A stretch of DNA of 50,736 bases from Gemmatimonadales bacterium (GTDB lineage: Bacteria; Gemmatimonadota; Gemmatimonadetes; Palauibacterales; Palauibacteraceae), in the NCBI GenBank assembly GCA_009841005.1, contig VXMR01000028.1:1-50736 (forward strand), written 5' to 3'. Positions within the stretch are counted from its first letter, which is position 1. Every line of letters starts with the position of its first letter. This document shows positions 27,201-34,502 of the stretch, one piece after another. The position numbers were made by a program, and so were the translations under genes. The notes under the pieces were generated by a model. It had not been told where the DNA came from. It ran no database searches and saw only the letters and a program-made list of their open reading frames with translations.

Positions 27201-28620
27201 CGGTGGGGCGGTCGTCGCCGCGCTCCGCGAGGTGCGGAAACGTCCGGGCCAGCTGATCGAGCGCGCGCTCGGCCCCGGCCGCGTCCGCGCCGGAGACGAC
27301 GAGGGCCGGTTTGGACCCGAAGGCCGCCGGCACCACCTCGATGAGCCCCTCGCCGGGGGCGAGCGACCCCGCGTCGATCTTTGCGCTGTCGGCAAGCTGC
27401 CGGGTCAGGGCGTTGTCCACACCGGCGAGGACGAGCGTGGGCCGGGCGGCGGCCCCCTCGATCGACGAGGCCGGAACGACGAGCGGCACCGTGATCCCGG
27501 TCGATTCGAGTCCGAGCCTCCCCGCCAGGTCGGGCAGGCCATCGATGCCTCCCTCGCCGGGCGCGAGCATCGCGTCCACGCGGTTCGGAAGCACCCCTCC
27601 GCCAAGCAGCCCGTCGGACGTGTAGAGGTTGGAGAGGTCCATGTCGTTCTTGCCGCCGCTGCCCGGCCGGCCCGCGATCGGCCCCGGCGCATCCGGAGCC
27701 GCGCGCCCGGCGATCCGGATCGTGGGGCCGCCCGCCAGCCGCACCTCCACCGACTCGAGTCCCGCGTAAGCCAGGCGCGTCGGGGGCGCCTCCGCGTCGG
27801 TCGACTCGTCGCCGGGCTCGGCCTCCGTCCCTTCCGGCTCGCCGGGGTCGGCGTCCGCGTCGCCCGTGGCGAGTCCGCGGAGGAGTTCTGCGGCGGCGCT
27901 CAGATTCGCTTCATCCACCTCGATCTCGGCGATCACGCGTCCCACGCCCGCCTGTCCCGCCCTGACCCTCGCCTGGGTCAGACGCACGGTAGCGTCCGCC
28001 ACGCCCCCGGCCTCCAGCGTCTCGGCGAGATCGTCCCGGACGCGGCTCAACTCCGCCGTCGACAGCGTTCGCGTATGCGGCAGGACTCCGGCGAACAGGC
28101 GCGCCGCGGCCTGCAGCCCTTCGTCGTCCCCGCCGACCACGAGGATCCACGTGCGCCCGTCCTCCTCGCGCACCGCCACGGCTCCTTCCCCCGAATCGAG
28201 GGAGGCGGGGTCGATGCCCGGCGAACGCAGGCCGGCGGCTTCGAGTCCGCTCCGTCCCACGACGATCCCGACCTGCCCGCCCTCCGGGTTCCGGGACAGC
28301 GGCAGGTCCATCGCCATCGTCTCGAACCCCAGCCGCGCGGCGATCTCGGCCGCCGCCGCGAGGACGTCCGGTGAGGGATCTTCCCCGAGCACGAGCGCCG
28401 CGTTCACGAGATCGGGCACGCTGTCGCCGTTCGCGTCGAGCACGAGCGTCCCCAACTCGAACAGCGTGGCGAGATCCGGCGTCTGCTGGGCGGCGAGCCC
28501 GCGGGAGCCCGGAGCCGCGGCGAACACGACCGCCAACGCAAGAGCGACGGACACGGCTCTCGCCGCCGCCGCAGGGTCTTGCCGCAGGCCGCCGAACGAC
28601 CGCGTGCGGGGCTTCATCAT
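24292..28620 (-). CDS. Giant secreted M14-family zinc carboxypeptidase
   Basis: 1442 residues, three to four times the usual M14 length. Signal peptide at 1-44 (ALALAVVFAAAPGSRGLAAQQ). The first half holds two related alpha/beta modules (about 48-235 and 333-530): both have D-A/S-L-x-L, GEG, a LVV-G-D/A-D element and an F-(A/P)...PH end. The M14 catalytic domain is C-terminal: HSARQHANEV near 1130 (HxxE zinc ligands), HPFTNPDGAQ, and LNPHGYPSHQ (third ligand). It trims C-terminal residues or cell-wall peptides outside the cell. Its ATG overlaps the FAH-family stop (ATGATG, 28620-28617), so it is coupled to it. The tail is Glu/Asp/Thr-rich. Confidence 0.85.
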   Translation of the reverse strand: MMKPRTRSFGGLRQDPAAAARAVSVALALAVVFAAAPGSRGLAAQQTPDLATLFELGTLVLDANGDSVPDLVNAALVLGEDPSPDVLAAAAEIAARLGFETMAMDLPLSRNPEGGQVGIVVGRSGLEAAGLRSPGIDPASLDSGEGAVAVREEDGRTWILVVGGDDEGLQAAARLFAGVLPHTRTLSTAELSRVRDDLAETLEAGGVADATVRLTQARVRAGQAGVGRVIAEIEVDEANLSAAAELLRGLATGDADADPGEPEGTEAEPGDESTDAEAPPTRLAYAGLESVEVRLAGGPTIRIAGRAAPDAPGPIAGRPGSGGKNDMDLSNLYTSDGLLGGGVLPNRVDAMLAPGEGGIDGLPDLAGRLGLESTGITVPLVVPASSIEGAAARPTLVLAGVDNALTRQLADSAKIDAGSLAPGEGLIEVVPAAFGSKPALVVSGADAAGAERALDQLARTFPHLAERGDDRPTVDDVERGLWDALSGHSPVGQAATGLYKLGRIAGKLADRQIARADVLLSVEKADPGLGAYVQARAAEALGLPDAAAVDVTVDDRDVQRAAVIFADTLALPSEVDRFRELFRAQVLPAAGSAGSGGPIRVEARLSEPPEIRRQLEEEARDALIEAGAPADAVEVRVLSAFKQGYSWLEEVVLPQLEGRDIGEIVIRFRRNDPPEEWPQQAIHTPVRWLHEIFPIDEVFARELGLDLERIRFEQTTAGPTYAVTVTDPGGAEMLSGEFEPRRVLRPYFDRFRDYEHVRVTTGWIHAAAGDRTLVDERIVTDPEAFWDHYQSVVLPAIYDYVMDRHDGIPEGGNADAPYFGELTVELEMSEPNYRLEIDNEIHAPMDALHEEIYFGTIEFFDLIGRNSRGQGLTFPGRILPVMRPRADGRAAELRVSFTGFATSRPAVVVAFEDAAGAADTMRLDIPKTGLERPSARLAIVRAGEPGIAHLGLRVRVDTDTDMRDSLLNYASPRQVDRSMVSAEQIEATVREIEALRAGGLYRSSLAWAGLGSLEVWAEWTHEQDPESRRAARLAANGTPPALPDWRSLLPEGWSYGGERLVQWETPMPPPEGHGILAMMAEAFEEVTMYKVGESYLGRDIWAADLMPPIAASHWSRVKATTFKPTLMHSARQHANEVSSTSHVLRHAELLLTDPAQRAKLNDVNVIIHPFTNPDGAQLAYDLYRITPDFILHAGYLASLGIDVMTGSRDDHPIYPEAPVRNRLWGRWLPDIFLNPHGYPSHQVVQLFSEYSGLVRRGRVTERNWGLNKGWFMPGFGYVDSPEYPRHRDAAFEIRDYITRGINSNPDVFEMNQRNYARYRRYGADYDPDVFRLPMTDSVLIEMPLRGSSGESRFGFDSRITIWSGTTEAPDETAYGPWMELVAKAGLSWNEALLDYLYEGEHEVKRSGSSFFGGVSLRINRPRPPEDDEASEEEATTTDSGGT

Positions 28621-29474
28621 GTCCCGTCCTTCCGTGATTCGACCTTCACGTCGTTCGCCAGCACGCCGACGCCCTCCACCTCCACCTCCACCCGGTCGCC
28701 GGGAGAAAGCGCCGAAGTCTTCCCGGGGGTTCCCGTATAGATCACGTCGCCGGGAAGCAGCGTGAAGTAGCGGCTCGCGTAGGCGATGATCTCGGGGATG
28801 GAGAAGATGAGATCAGAGGTGCGCGCGTCCTGCACGACCTCGCCGTTGAGGCGCGTGCGCAGGCGCAGATCATCCCACGCCGTGCCGGTCACGATCCGTG
28901 GCCCGAGCGGCCCGAACGAGTCGCTGCCCTTTGCCCTGAGCCATTGCAGGTCGTCGCGCTGCCAGGTGCGCTCGCTCACGTCGTTGCCCGCGGTCACGCC
29001 GAAGACGTGGTCGTCGGCTTCTTCGGGACCGATGTGACGCGTCACCTGGCCGATCACGACGACGACTTCTCCTTCCGCGTGGACGACTTCCGCGTCCGGG
29101 GGAATCTCGATCGCGGCGCCCGGCCCGACGATCGAACTCGGCAGCTTGGCGAACAGGGGGGGTTCCGTGGGCTGCGGGCGAGTCCCGATCGGACTGTTGT
29201 CGAGGTGGCTCCGGTAGTTCAAGCCCACCGCGATGACCTTCGACGGCGTCGCCGGCGCAAGGAGATGAAGCTCATCGAGCGGCATCCGCTTCCCGTTGCG
29301 GACCTCCCCGCCGAAAGGAGGCGCCGCCAGTTCTTCCACCATGCTGCCCTCGATGATGCCGTCCGCGAGGACCTCATCCTCCACGACCCCCCAGCGGGCG
29401 CCGCCGTCCCCGGCGGTTGCGGCGTCCATGTGGCCCGTGGCGTCCGGCGCGAGATAGCGGATGTACGCGGTCAC
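28617..29474 (-). CDS. Fumarylacetoacetate hydrolase-family protein (acylpyruvase-like)
   Basis: 285 residues from GTG 29474, the first start giving the family N-terminus (VTAYIRYLAPDATG). The fold's landmarks are all present: APATPSKVIAVGLNYRSH, HAEGEVVVVIGQ (E-x-E metal ligands), GNDVSERTWQ (Asp ligand), KGSDSFGPLGP (Lys), and GDVIYTGTPG. Such enzymes hydrolyse C-C bonds in fumarylpyruvate, acylpyruvates or catechol meta-cleavage products, or decarboxylate oxaloacetate. No signal peptide, so cytoplasmic. It is coupled to the M14 peptidase by a 4-base overlap and lies 34 bases after the FKBP gene, an association with no obvious pathway. Confidence 0.88.
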   Translation of the reverse strand: MTAYIRYLAPDATGHMDAATAGDGGARWGVVEDEVLADGIIEGSMVEELAAPPFGGEVRNGKRMPLDELHLLAPATPSKVIAVGLNYRSHLDNSPIGTRPQPTEPPLFAKLPSSIVGPGAAIEIPPDAEVVHAEGEVVVVIGQVTRHIGPEEADDHVFGVTAGNDVSERTWQRDDLQWLRAKGSDSFGPLGPRIVTGTAWDDLRLRTRLNGEVVQDARTSDLIFSIPEIIAYASRYFTLLPGDVIYTGTPGKTSALSPGDRVEVEVEGVGVLANDVKVESRKDGT

Positions 29475-29508
29475 GATCCCGGCCCGATCGCCCCGGTCCG
29501 GATCACGA

Positions 29509-30111
29509 TCAGCCTTCTCCGGTGGGAATGTGCTCCGCGAGTTCGACCTCGAACACGAGCGGCGAGTAGGCCGGAATCGCGGGTGGCCGTCCCTCGGTTC
29601 CATAGGCGAGATCGTACGGCAGCACGAGCTTGCGGCGCTCGCCCAGGCGCATGCCGGTGACCCCCTCCACCCAGCCGTCGATGAGGGCGGTCGAACCGAG
29701 AATCATTTCGAGCGGCTCGGGCGGGTCGTGGTCGTGGCTCGAATCCACCTTGCTCCCGTTCGGCAGCCAGACCGTGTAGTGCACATGCATCTCGTCGCCG
29801 TAGCCGGCCGGCGGCCCGCTCCCCCCCTGCAACACCTGAATGAAGAGGCCGCTCTCCGTCTCCTCCATCGCATCGAGGTCGACGGCGAGTTCGTCGACGA
29901 AGGCGATTCCCCGGAGATCCGTGATCACGCCCTCGGGCGAGCCGGCCATCTCGGGCGAGTCGGTCGTCTCGGCCGTCGCCGCGGCCTCCTCTGCGCCCTC
30001 GCCGCCGTCCGCCGCTTCCTCCCCCGCGTCACCCGCGCATGCGATGGCGAGCAGCGCGAGCAGCAAGGTCGCCGTGGCCCGAAACCTGTTCGATATCCTG
30101 TCACGCCGCAT
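29509..30111 (-). CDS. FKBP-type peptidyl-prolyl isomerase, lipoprotein
   Basis: 200 residues with lipobox IAC (LLALLAIACAG), then an acidic Glu/Ala/Asp linker (about 25-60). The FKBP domain is C-terminal (about 85-195): GDEMHVHYTVWLPNGSKVDSS, LIDGWVEGVTGMRLGERRKLVLPYDLAYG, and VFEVELAEH, including the active-site aromatics. It would catalyse prolyl cis-trans isomerisation of exported proteins at the membrane, in line with several large secreted proteins encoded downstream. The upstream GGAGG eight bases before the ATG supports the start. First gene of the minus-strand run. Confidence 0.92.
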   Translation of the reverse strand: MRRDRISNRFRATATLLLALLAIACAGDAGEEAADGGEGAEEAAATAETTDSPEMAGSPEGVITDLRGIAFVDELAVDLDAMEETESGLFIQVLQGGSGPPAGYGDEMHVHYTVWLPNGSKVDSSHDHDPPEPLEMILGSTALIDGWVEGVTGMRLGERRKLVLPYDLAYGTEGRPPAIPAYSPLVFEVELAEHIPTGEG

Positions 30112-30176
30112 GGAAAGCCTCCGAGTGTGGAAAGTGGCGAATCGCCCGAATGTAGCGGCGTTTCAACGCGGGTTGC

Positions 30177-30182
30177 TAGTAT
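30177..30182 (+). promoter_or_regulatory. Candidate -10 box of a leaderless transcript (DUF6503-like gene)
   Basis: TAGTAT stands five bases before ATG 30188 with no Shine-Dalgarno between. It is in the 76-base gap between divergent genes. No clear -35. Same geometry as at 1612, 8148, 36329 and 43018. Confidence 0.35.
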
Positions 30183-30187
30183 CAGGC

Positions 30188-31015
30188 ATGAAGACTCCAA
30201 GGATGTTCCGACCGGCGTTGCGGCCGGCTCGCCGACCCGCTTCCCGCGCGGGGTCCTGGCTCTGGCTCGTCCTGCTCGCCGCCGCCTGCGGCCCTCGTCC
30301 CCCGGCCGACGAGGACGCCTCCGGTTCGGTCGCGGAGGCCGATCTCACCCCCGCACAGGAACTCGTGGCGAGATCGGTGACCTTCCACGATCCGGACGGG
30401 ATCTGGGGAAGCCGGTCACTCTCCATGTCGTGGGTCGGGACGGACGGAGAGGGCGGAGAACGCGTCGCCGTCGAGCTGGAGTTCGGCGCGGACGAGCGCG
30501 ACTTTGCCCTGTCGGGCCGCTATCGCGGGTCCTCGATCGCGTACGAGACGACGGCCGATGGCTGGTCCGCGACCGTGGACGGGGTCGCACAGGCGGACCT
30601 CCCGGACGCGGACCGTGAGCGCATGCGCCTCCATCGCGAGGACGGGATGTTCTGGCGCAGCTATTACGGGTTCCTGGCGGGTCTTCCGATGAAGATCTCC
30701 GACCCCGGCTCCCACCTCGATCCCGACATCGTCGAGACCACCTTCATGGACCGGGAGGTCCACGCGGTCCGGGTCACCTACGACCCCGATACCGGCGGCG
30801 ACACGTGGTACTTCTACTTCGATCCCGCGACCGCGCAACTCCTGGGCTGCCGCTTCTACCACGACGAGAGCGCGAACGATGGCGAGTACCTCACGTTCGA
30901 GGGCCTGACCGGGGACGGCGGACTGCGTCTGCCGCGACTGCGGGGATGGTACGTGAACGCTGATGGCCGCCACCTGGGGACCGATGAGGTGGGGACGATC
31001 CGGGTCGGCCCGTGA
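30188..31015 (+). CDS. DUF6503-like lipoprotein of unknown function
   Basis: 275 residues. Lipobox AAAC (LVLLAAACGP). The mature part begins AQELVARSVTFHDPDGIW, resembling the opening of DUF6503 proteins, which adopt a LolA/LppX-like lipid-binding beta-sheet shape in related families. Beta strands with aromatic pairs follow (LSMSWVG, YYGFLAGLPMKISDPG, VRVTYDPDTGGDTWYFYFDP), and YLTFEGL. A periplasmic carrier or chaperone role is only an analogy. It diverges from the FKBP gene; the nuclease gene begins 14 bases after it. Confidence 0.6.
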   Translation: MKTPRMFRPALRPARRPASRAGSWLWLVLLAAACGPRPPADEDASGSVAEADLTPAQELVARSVTFHDPDGIWGSRSLSMSWVGTDGEGGERVAVELEFGADERDFALSGRYRGSSIAYETTADGWSATVDGVAQADLPDADRERMRLHREDGMFWRSYYGFLAGLPMKISDPGSHLDPDIVETTFMDREVHAVRVTYDPDTGGDTWYFYFDPATAQLLGCRFYHDESANDGEYLTFEGLTGDGGLRLPRLRGWYVNADGRHLGTDEVGTIRVGP

Positions 31016-31028
31016 TCCGATCCGGCCC

Positions 31029-31607
31029 ATGGCCGTGGTCCGGCCCGTAGCCCCGGGCGGGATCGCGGGGCTGCGCCGGGAGGGTCGCCGGTTCGGCATC
31101 GCCGCCGCTGTCGTCATCGCTGCCCTCGCGGTAGTGCGGTGCTCGGATTCGACGCCGCCCCCGCCCCCGCCGCCCCCCATGCCGAGCGGGGATTGCGTCC
31201 TGTCCTTCGTGATCGACGGAGATTCCGTCCGCTGCGCGGATGGCCGTGAAATCCGGATTCTCTCCATCGACGCCCCGGAGATGGCGCAGGAACCGTGGGG
31301 CGCCCGCGCCCGCGAGGAACTGCTCCGGGTCGCCCCCGTGAACACGGCGCTTGGAGTCGAGTACGACGCCGTCCGGGTCGACACCTTCGACCGGGACCTC
31401 GCCTATCTCTTCCTCCCGGGCGGGGAGATGCTGAACGAACACATGGTCGCGAGCGGGTACGCGCTCGCGTTCATCATCCCGCCCAACCGCCGTTACGAAG
31501 ACCGGATCCTGGCGGCGGAGGCCGCCGCGTCCGCGGCCGGAAGCGGGCTGTGGGGTGAGTGGGGCTTCACGTGCCGCCCCGCGGACTTCAGACGGGAGCG
31601 CTGCTGA
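31029..31607 (+). CDS. Membrane-anchored thermonuclease (staphylococcal nuclease homologue)
   Basis: 192 residues from ATG 31029. A hydrophobic N-terminal segment (GIAAAVVIAALAVVRC) is followed by a run of eight prolines, then the SNase domain: VIDGDSVRC (Asp ligands), IRILSIDAPEM (RxxxIDAPE), ARAREELLR, FDRDLAYLFL (catalytic-Arg region), and NEHMVASGYALA. It would cut extracytoplasmic nucleic acids. The Cys in the anchor segment lacks a good lipobox (VVRC). It ends FRRERC. It converges with the MFS gene after 27 bases. Confidence 0.85.
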   Translation: MAVVRPVAPGGIAGLRREGRRFGIAAAVVIAALAVVRCSDSTPPPPPPPPMPSGDCVLSFVIDGDSVRCADGREIRILSIDAPEMAQEPWGARAREELLRVAPVNTALGVEYDAVRVDTFDRDLAYLFLPGGEMLNEHMVASGYALAFIIPPNRRYEDRILAAEAAASAAGSGLWGEWGFTCRPADFRRERC

Positions 31608-31634
31608 AGCCGGAGGCCGACCGGAAGGTTGCCA

Positions 31635-32885
31635 TCATGTACGTCGTACGCGGCGGAAGATGAGGGCGGCGAGGAGGCCGATGACGCCGAAGCCGGCGAC
31701 GGCCGCGAAGACGTGCTGATGCCCGGGGAGGCCCGGTGAGTTGTCGAGGAGGACGCCCATCAGCGGGCCCATGAAGACGTCGGGGGTGAAGCCGAGGACG
31801 GAGACGACGCCCGCCGCGCTCCCGGTGTAGGCGAGCGGGACGGCGCCCTCGGCCAGGAGGGCGAAATAGACGCCGCGAAGCGCGTAGATGCCTACGCTGG
31901 CGGTGACGATGGTGGCGATGAGCATCCAGGCGGGTCCGGGCACGACGACCCCGGAGGCGATGAGCAGACAGCCGCCGATGAGAATCGCGAACCCCCACAC
32001 GATGACGCGGGAGGCGTCGATCCGATCTCCGAGGTAGCCTGCCGCGATGGCTGCCGCGGCACGGATCCAGAAGGCGAGCGTGCCGATCCCGGAGGCCTGG
32101 ACGTCGTCGAACCCGAGCGCGTCCCGCGACAGGAGCGAGAAGTCGTCCGTCGCCTTGTACCCCGTGTAGGCGCAAACGACGATGATGGCCTGAAGCCACA
32201 CGGCCGGCATGCGGCAGGCGGCTTTCACTCCGCTCAGCGACAGTTTCTGCGAGCTTTCCGGGTCGCCCGCCTCCCCGCCGGGCGTGCTGTCGGGCACGAG
32301 GATCCACACGAGGACGGCGATGCCCAGCGTGATTCCGGTGAAGACCCAGATGACGCCGCGGAAGGCCGCGGCCCGCTCCTCCGGCGTGGCGGAGGAGGCT
32401 TCGCCCGGGAGGAGCGCGGCGAAGACGGCCACGGAGACCGACGCGACGAGCGCGGCGAGGAGTCCCCGACCGCCATCGAGGAGGCCGTAGGCGCGTCCCT
32501 GTTTCGTCTGCCCGCCCCACTCGCGGGTGGCCCGGATCATCGCCGCCCAGAAGAGGAGGACCGTCGTCATCCCCCAGAAGGCCCACAGGATGTTCATCGT
32601 CCGCGGTGGCGGGAAGCCGGCGAGCACGATGCCGCCGAGACCGGTGGCGAGGAGCGCCAGCGCCATCAACCGGCGGGCCGAGAACCGGTCCGCGAGCGGG
32701 CCGCCGGCGAAGTACGCGACCATCGCCACCACGCCGTACAGGGAGAAGGCGGTTCCCAGCTCCAGGTTCGTGATCCCGAACACGTCGAGCAGCGTCGGGC
32801 GGAAGACGCGTGCGAGGACGAAGGGGAGGAAGAAGACGGCCTCCCCGGCCGCGATGAGTGCGAGGAGGATCAGCCCCCTGCGCAT
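31635..32885 (-). CDS. Major facilitator superfamily transporter
   Basis: 416 residues and about 12 membrane segments, from ATG 32885 with GGAGGGA six bases upstream. MFS signatures: GGPLADRFSARRLMALAL (motif A between TM2 and TM3), GLLDGGRGLLAAL in TM4-5, a soluble central loop (LVPDSTPGGEAGDPESSQK), and GYLGDRIDASRVIVWG as the second-half motif A repeat. The substrate is unknown; the general look is of a sugar-phosphate or anion-type MFS. It lies 35 bases after the cyanophycinase-like gene on the same strand, so it may take up dipeptide or amino-acid products. Confidence 0.85.
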   Translation of the reverse strand: MRRGLILLALIAAGEAVFFLPFVLARVFRPTLLDVFGITNLELGTAFSLYGVVAMVAYFAGGPLADRFSARRLMALALLATGLGGIVLAGFPPPRTMNILWAFWGMTTVLLFWAAMIRATREWGGQTKQGRAYGLLDGGRGLLAALVASVSVAVFAALLPGEASSATPEERAAAFRGVIWVFTGITLGIAVLVWILVPDSTPGGEAGDPESSQKLSLSGVKAACRMPAVWLQAIIVVCAYTGYKATDDFSLLSRDALGFDDVQASGIGTLAFWIRAAAAIAAGYLGDRIDASRVIVWGFAILIGGCLLIASGVVVPGPAWMLIATIVTASVGIYALRGVYFALLAEGAVPLAYTGSAAGVVSVLGFTPDVFMGPLMGVLLDNSPGLPGHQHVFAAVAGFGVIGLLAALIFRRVRRT

Positions 32886-32920
32886 GGGATTCCCTCCGGA
32901 GCCGACTCCGGCGGGACGGG

Positions 32921-33829
32921 TCAGCGGTTCGGCCAGGGGCGGCGCTCGACGCGTCCGAGAGGCGCCAGGGTGCGGGCCGGACGGTACGCCTGACGCTCCG
33001 CCATGTCGTACTGGTCGCCCGGCGCGAGGAAGTAGAACAGGCCGCCGCTGTCGAGCATGCTCTGGTTGTCGTAGATGACGACGTAGGACTCTCCGATGAC
33101 CTCGAAGCGGTCGCCCTGCACGACGATGGCGGTGTTCTCGTCGATCCCGATGCCGAGGAGTTCGGGCCGGGCCTCGATGATCTCCAGCATGTCGAACTGG
33201 CGGTTTCGATACAGGAGGTGCTGGTCGATCGCCGTGTTTCGGACGAAACCGAACCCCTCCTCGTGACTCCCCATCATGATCGTGTTCGTCGCGGTGTCCC
33301 CGCGCGCCAGGTACGACCCCTGGATCGTCGCGCCGGCCGACGAGCCGCCGATCACCCCGCCGCGCTCGAGGAGCGCCCACAACTCCTCCTCGGTCCGCGT
33401 CCCCGCGTAGGAATCGACGAGGCGCCACTGGCGTCCTCCGGTGAACCAGACGCCGGTCGCCTCGCGGATGGCGGCCACGAAGGCGTCGCTGTTCGCCTCG
33501 TCGCGGTCGTTGGTGTGGCGAACCGTGAGGTGCTCGACTCCCGCCGCCTGGAAGGGTCTCACACCGCCGAACGACGGCCCGTAGGAATCGGCCCCGCCCG
33601 CCGTGGGGATGACGACGATCCGCGCGTCCGTCCCGCCGGCCAGTTGCACGAACCGGTTCGCGATCTCCTGGCTTCGCATGGCGCCGCCCACGATCACGAG
33701 CGACCCGTTCGGTGGGCCGACCTCCTGGGCTTCGACCGCGGCCGGAGCCACGAGCACGGCCCCGTACGCCGTCACCGCCACGGTCAGAAATGCACCGGCC
33801 ACGCTCAACGCTCCCCGTTCTGTTCGCAT
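32921..33829 (-). CDS. Secreted cyanophycinase-like peptidase (S51 family)
   Basis: 302 residues from ATG 33829 (GAGGT before it). Signal peptide MRTERGALSVAGAFLTVAV to VEAQE. S51 hallmarks: GSLVIVGGAM, ARIVVIPTAGG, GVWFTGGRQWRLVD, and the nucleophile elbow GGVIGGSSAGATI, followed by GSHEEGFGF, AIDQHLLYRNRQFDML and GIGIDENTAIVV. Cyanophycinases release beta-Asp-Arg dipeptides from cyanophycin; secreted relatives cut Asp-containing peptides. No cyanophycin synthetase is in the window, so it would act on foreign polymer or peptides (inference). Upstream of and co-directional with the MFS gene. Confidence 0.88.
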   Translation of the reverse strand: MRTERGALSVAGAFLTVAVTAYGAVLVAPAAVEAQEVGPPNGSLVIVGGAMRSQEIANRFVQLAGGTDARIVVIPTAGGADSYGPSFGGVRPFQAAGVEHLTVRHTNDRDEANSDAFVAAIREATGVWFTGGRQWRLVDSYAGTRTEEELWALLERGGVIGGSSAGATIQGSYLARGDTATNTIMMGSHEEGFGFVRNTAIDQHLLYRNRQFDMLEIIEARPELLGIGIDENTAIVVQGDRFEVIGESYVVIYDNQSMLDSGGLFYFLAPGDQYDMAERQAYRPARTLAPLGRVERRPWPNR

Positions 33830-34007
33830 CGCTCGACCTCTCGATTCGGTTGCGCCCATCGACTTCGGGCGGACGATCTCACGGTACGCGGATCGCGAAG
33901 ACCCGGCGACCCCGGCGGTCCGTGGCCGCGGGCCGCCGCTTGTCGCTCGCCGCGGGCCGCGTCACGTTGCGGGGCGACCGATCCCCGGCGACCCGGAGAC
34001 GCAGCTC

Positions 34008-34502
34008 ATGTCCACACCGCCCCTTATTCTCCTTGCCTCCTCGCTCTGCCTGGCCGCGCTGGCCGGGAGTCCCTCCGGCTCCCCGCCATCCGACGCCGAG
34101 CCGCCGCCACCTCGAGCCGATGCCCTCGCGGGCGCCTGGGCCGCGAACGAATACGTCCTTTCGAGCGGCGACCGGCATCCCGTGCGCGGGCGCATCATCT
34201 TCACCAACGGCGAGTGGCAGGTCCTCTTCTTCGTCATGGATGGCGACGAGCCGAGGCGCGGGTCCGGTGAGGGCGGACGCTACACCTTCGACGGAGAGAC
34301 GCTCACCTTCGAGCACCTCCACCACCTTTCCTACGGGCGCACGATGGCGGGACTTCCGGCGAGCCCGCTTGCGATGACCGCGCGGGACGGGGACGGACCG
34401 CTCGAACCGACCGGGGTCGAGATCGACGGCGACGCATTGACGCTGCGCTTTCCCAGCGGAAACTCGATGTCCTTCACGCGCAGTTCCGCGTGCTGTCCAT
34501 GA
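34008..34502 (+). CDS. Small exported lipocalin-like protein of unknown function
   Basis: 164 residues from ATG 34008, with GGAG about ten bases upstream. Signal peptide PPLILLASSLCLAALAG, then a Pro/Ser-rich linker and a single beta-barrel-like domain beginning DALAGAWAANEYVL, with GRIIFTNGEWQVLFFV, GRYTFDGETLTFEHLHH and DALTLRFPSGNSMSF. The LAGxW opening and strand spacing resemble lipocalin-like (DUF1579-type) domains. It ends SSACCP. No ligand can be deduced. Its TGA overlaps the ATG of the class V aminotransferase (34499-34502). Confidence 0.6.
   Translation: MSTPPLILLASSLCLAALAGSPSGSPPSDAEPPPPRADALAGAWAANEYVLSSGDRHPVRGRIIFTNGEWQVLFFVMDGDEPRRGSGEGGRYTFDGETLTFEHLHHLSYGRTMAGLPASPLAMTARDGDGPLEPTGVEIDGDALTLRFPSGNSMSFTRSSACCP

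Noticed and set aside
25774-28374. Long plus-strand open frame opposite the M14 peptidase
   Set aside because: No motif or ribosome-binding site; the opposite frame carries the intact M14 zinc ligands. Shadow frame.
31150-31185. CCG/CCC repeat tract as a microsatellite or regulatory repeat
   Set aside because: It is in frame within the nuclease gene and encodes the run of eight prolines between anchor and catalytic domain.
31586-31609. CTTCAG/CTGAAG stem at the 3' end of the nuclease gene as a terminator
   Set aside because: Six pairs with a 12-base loop, mostly inside coding sequence and without T-run; too weak to list.
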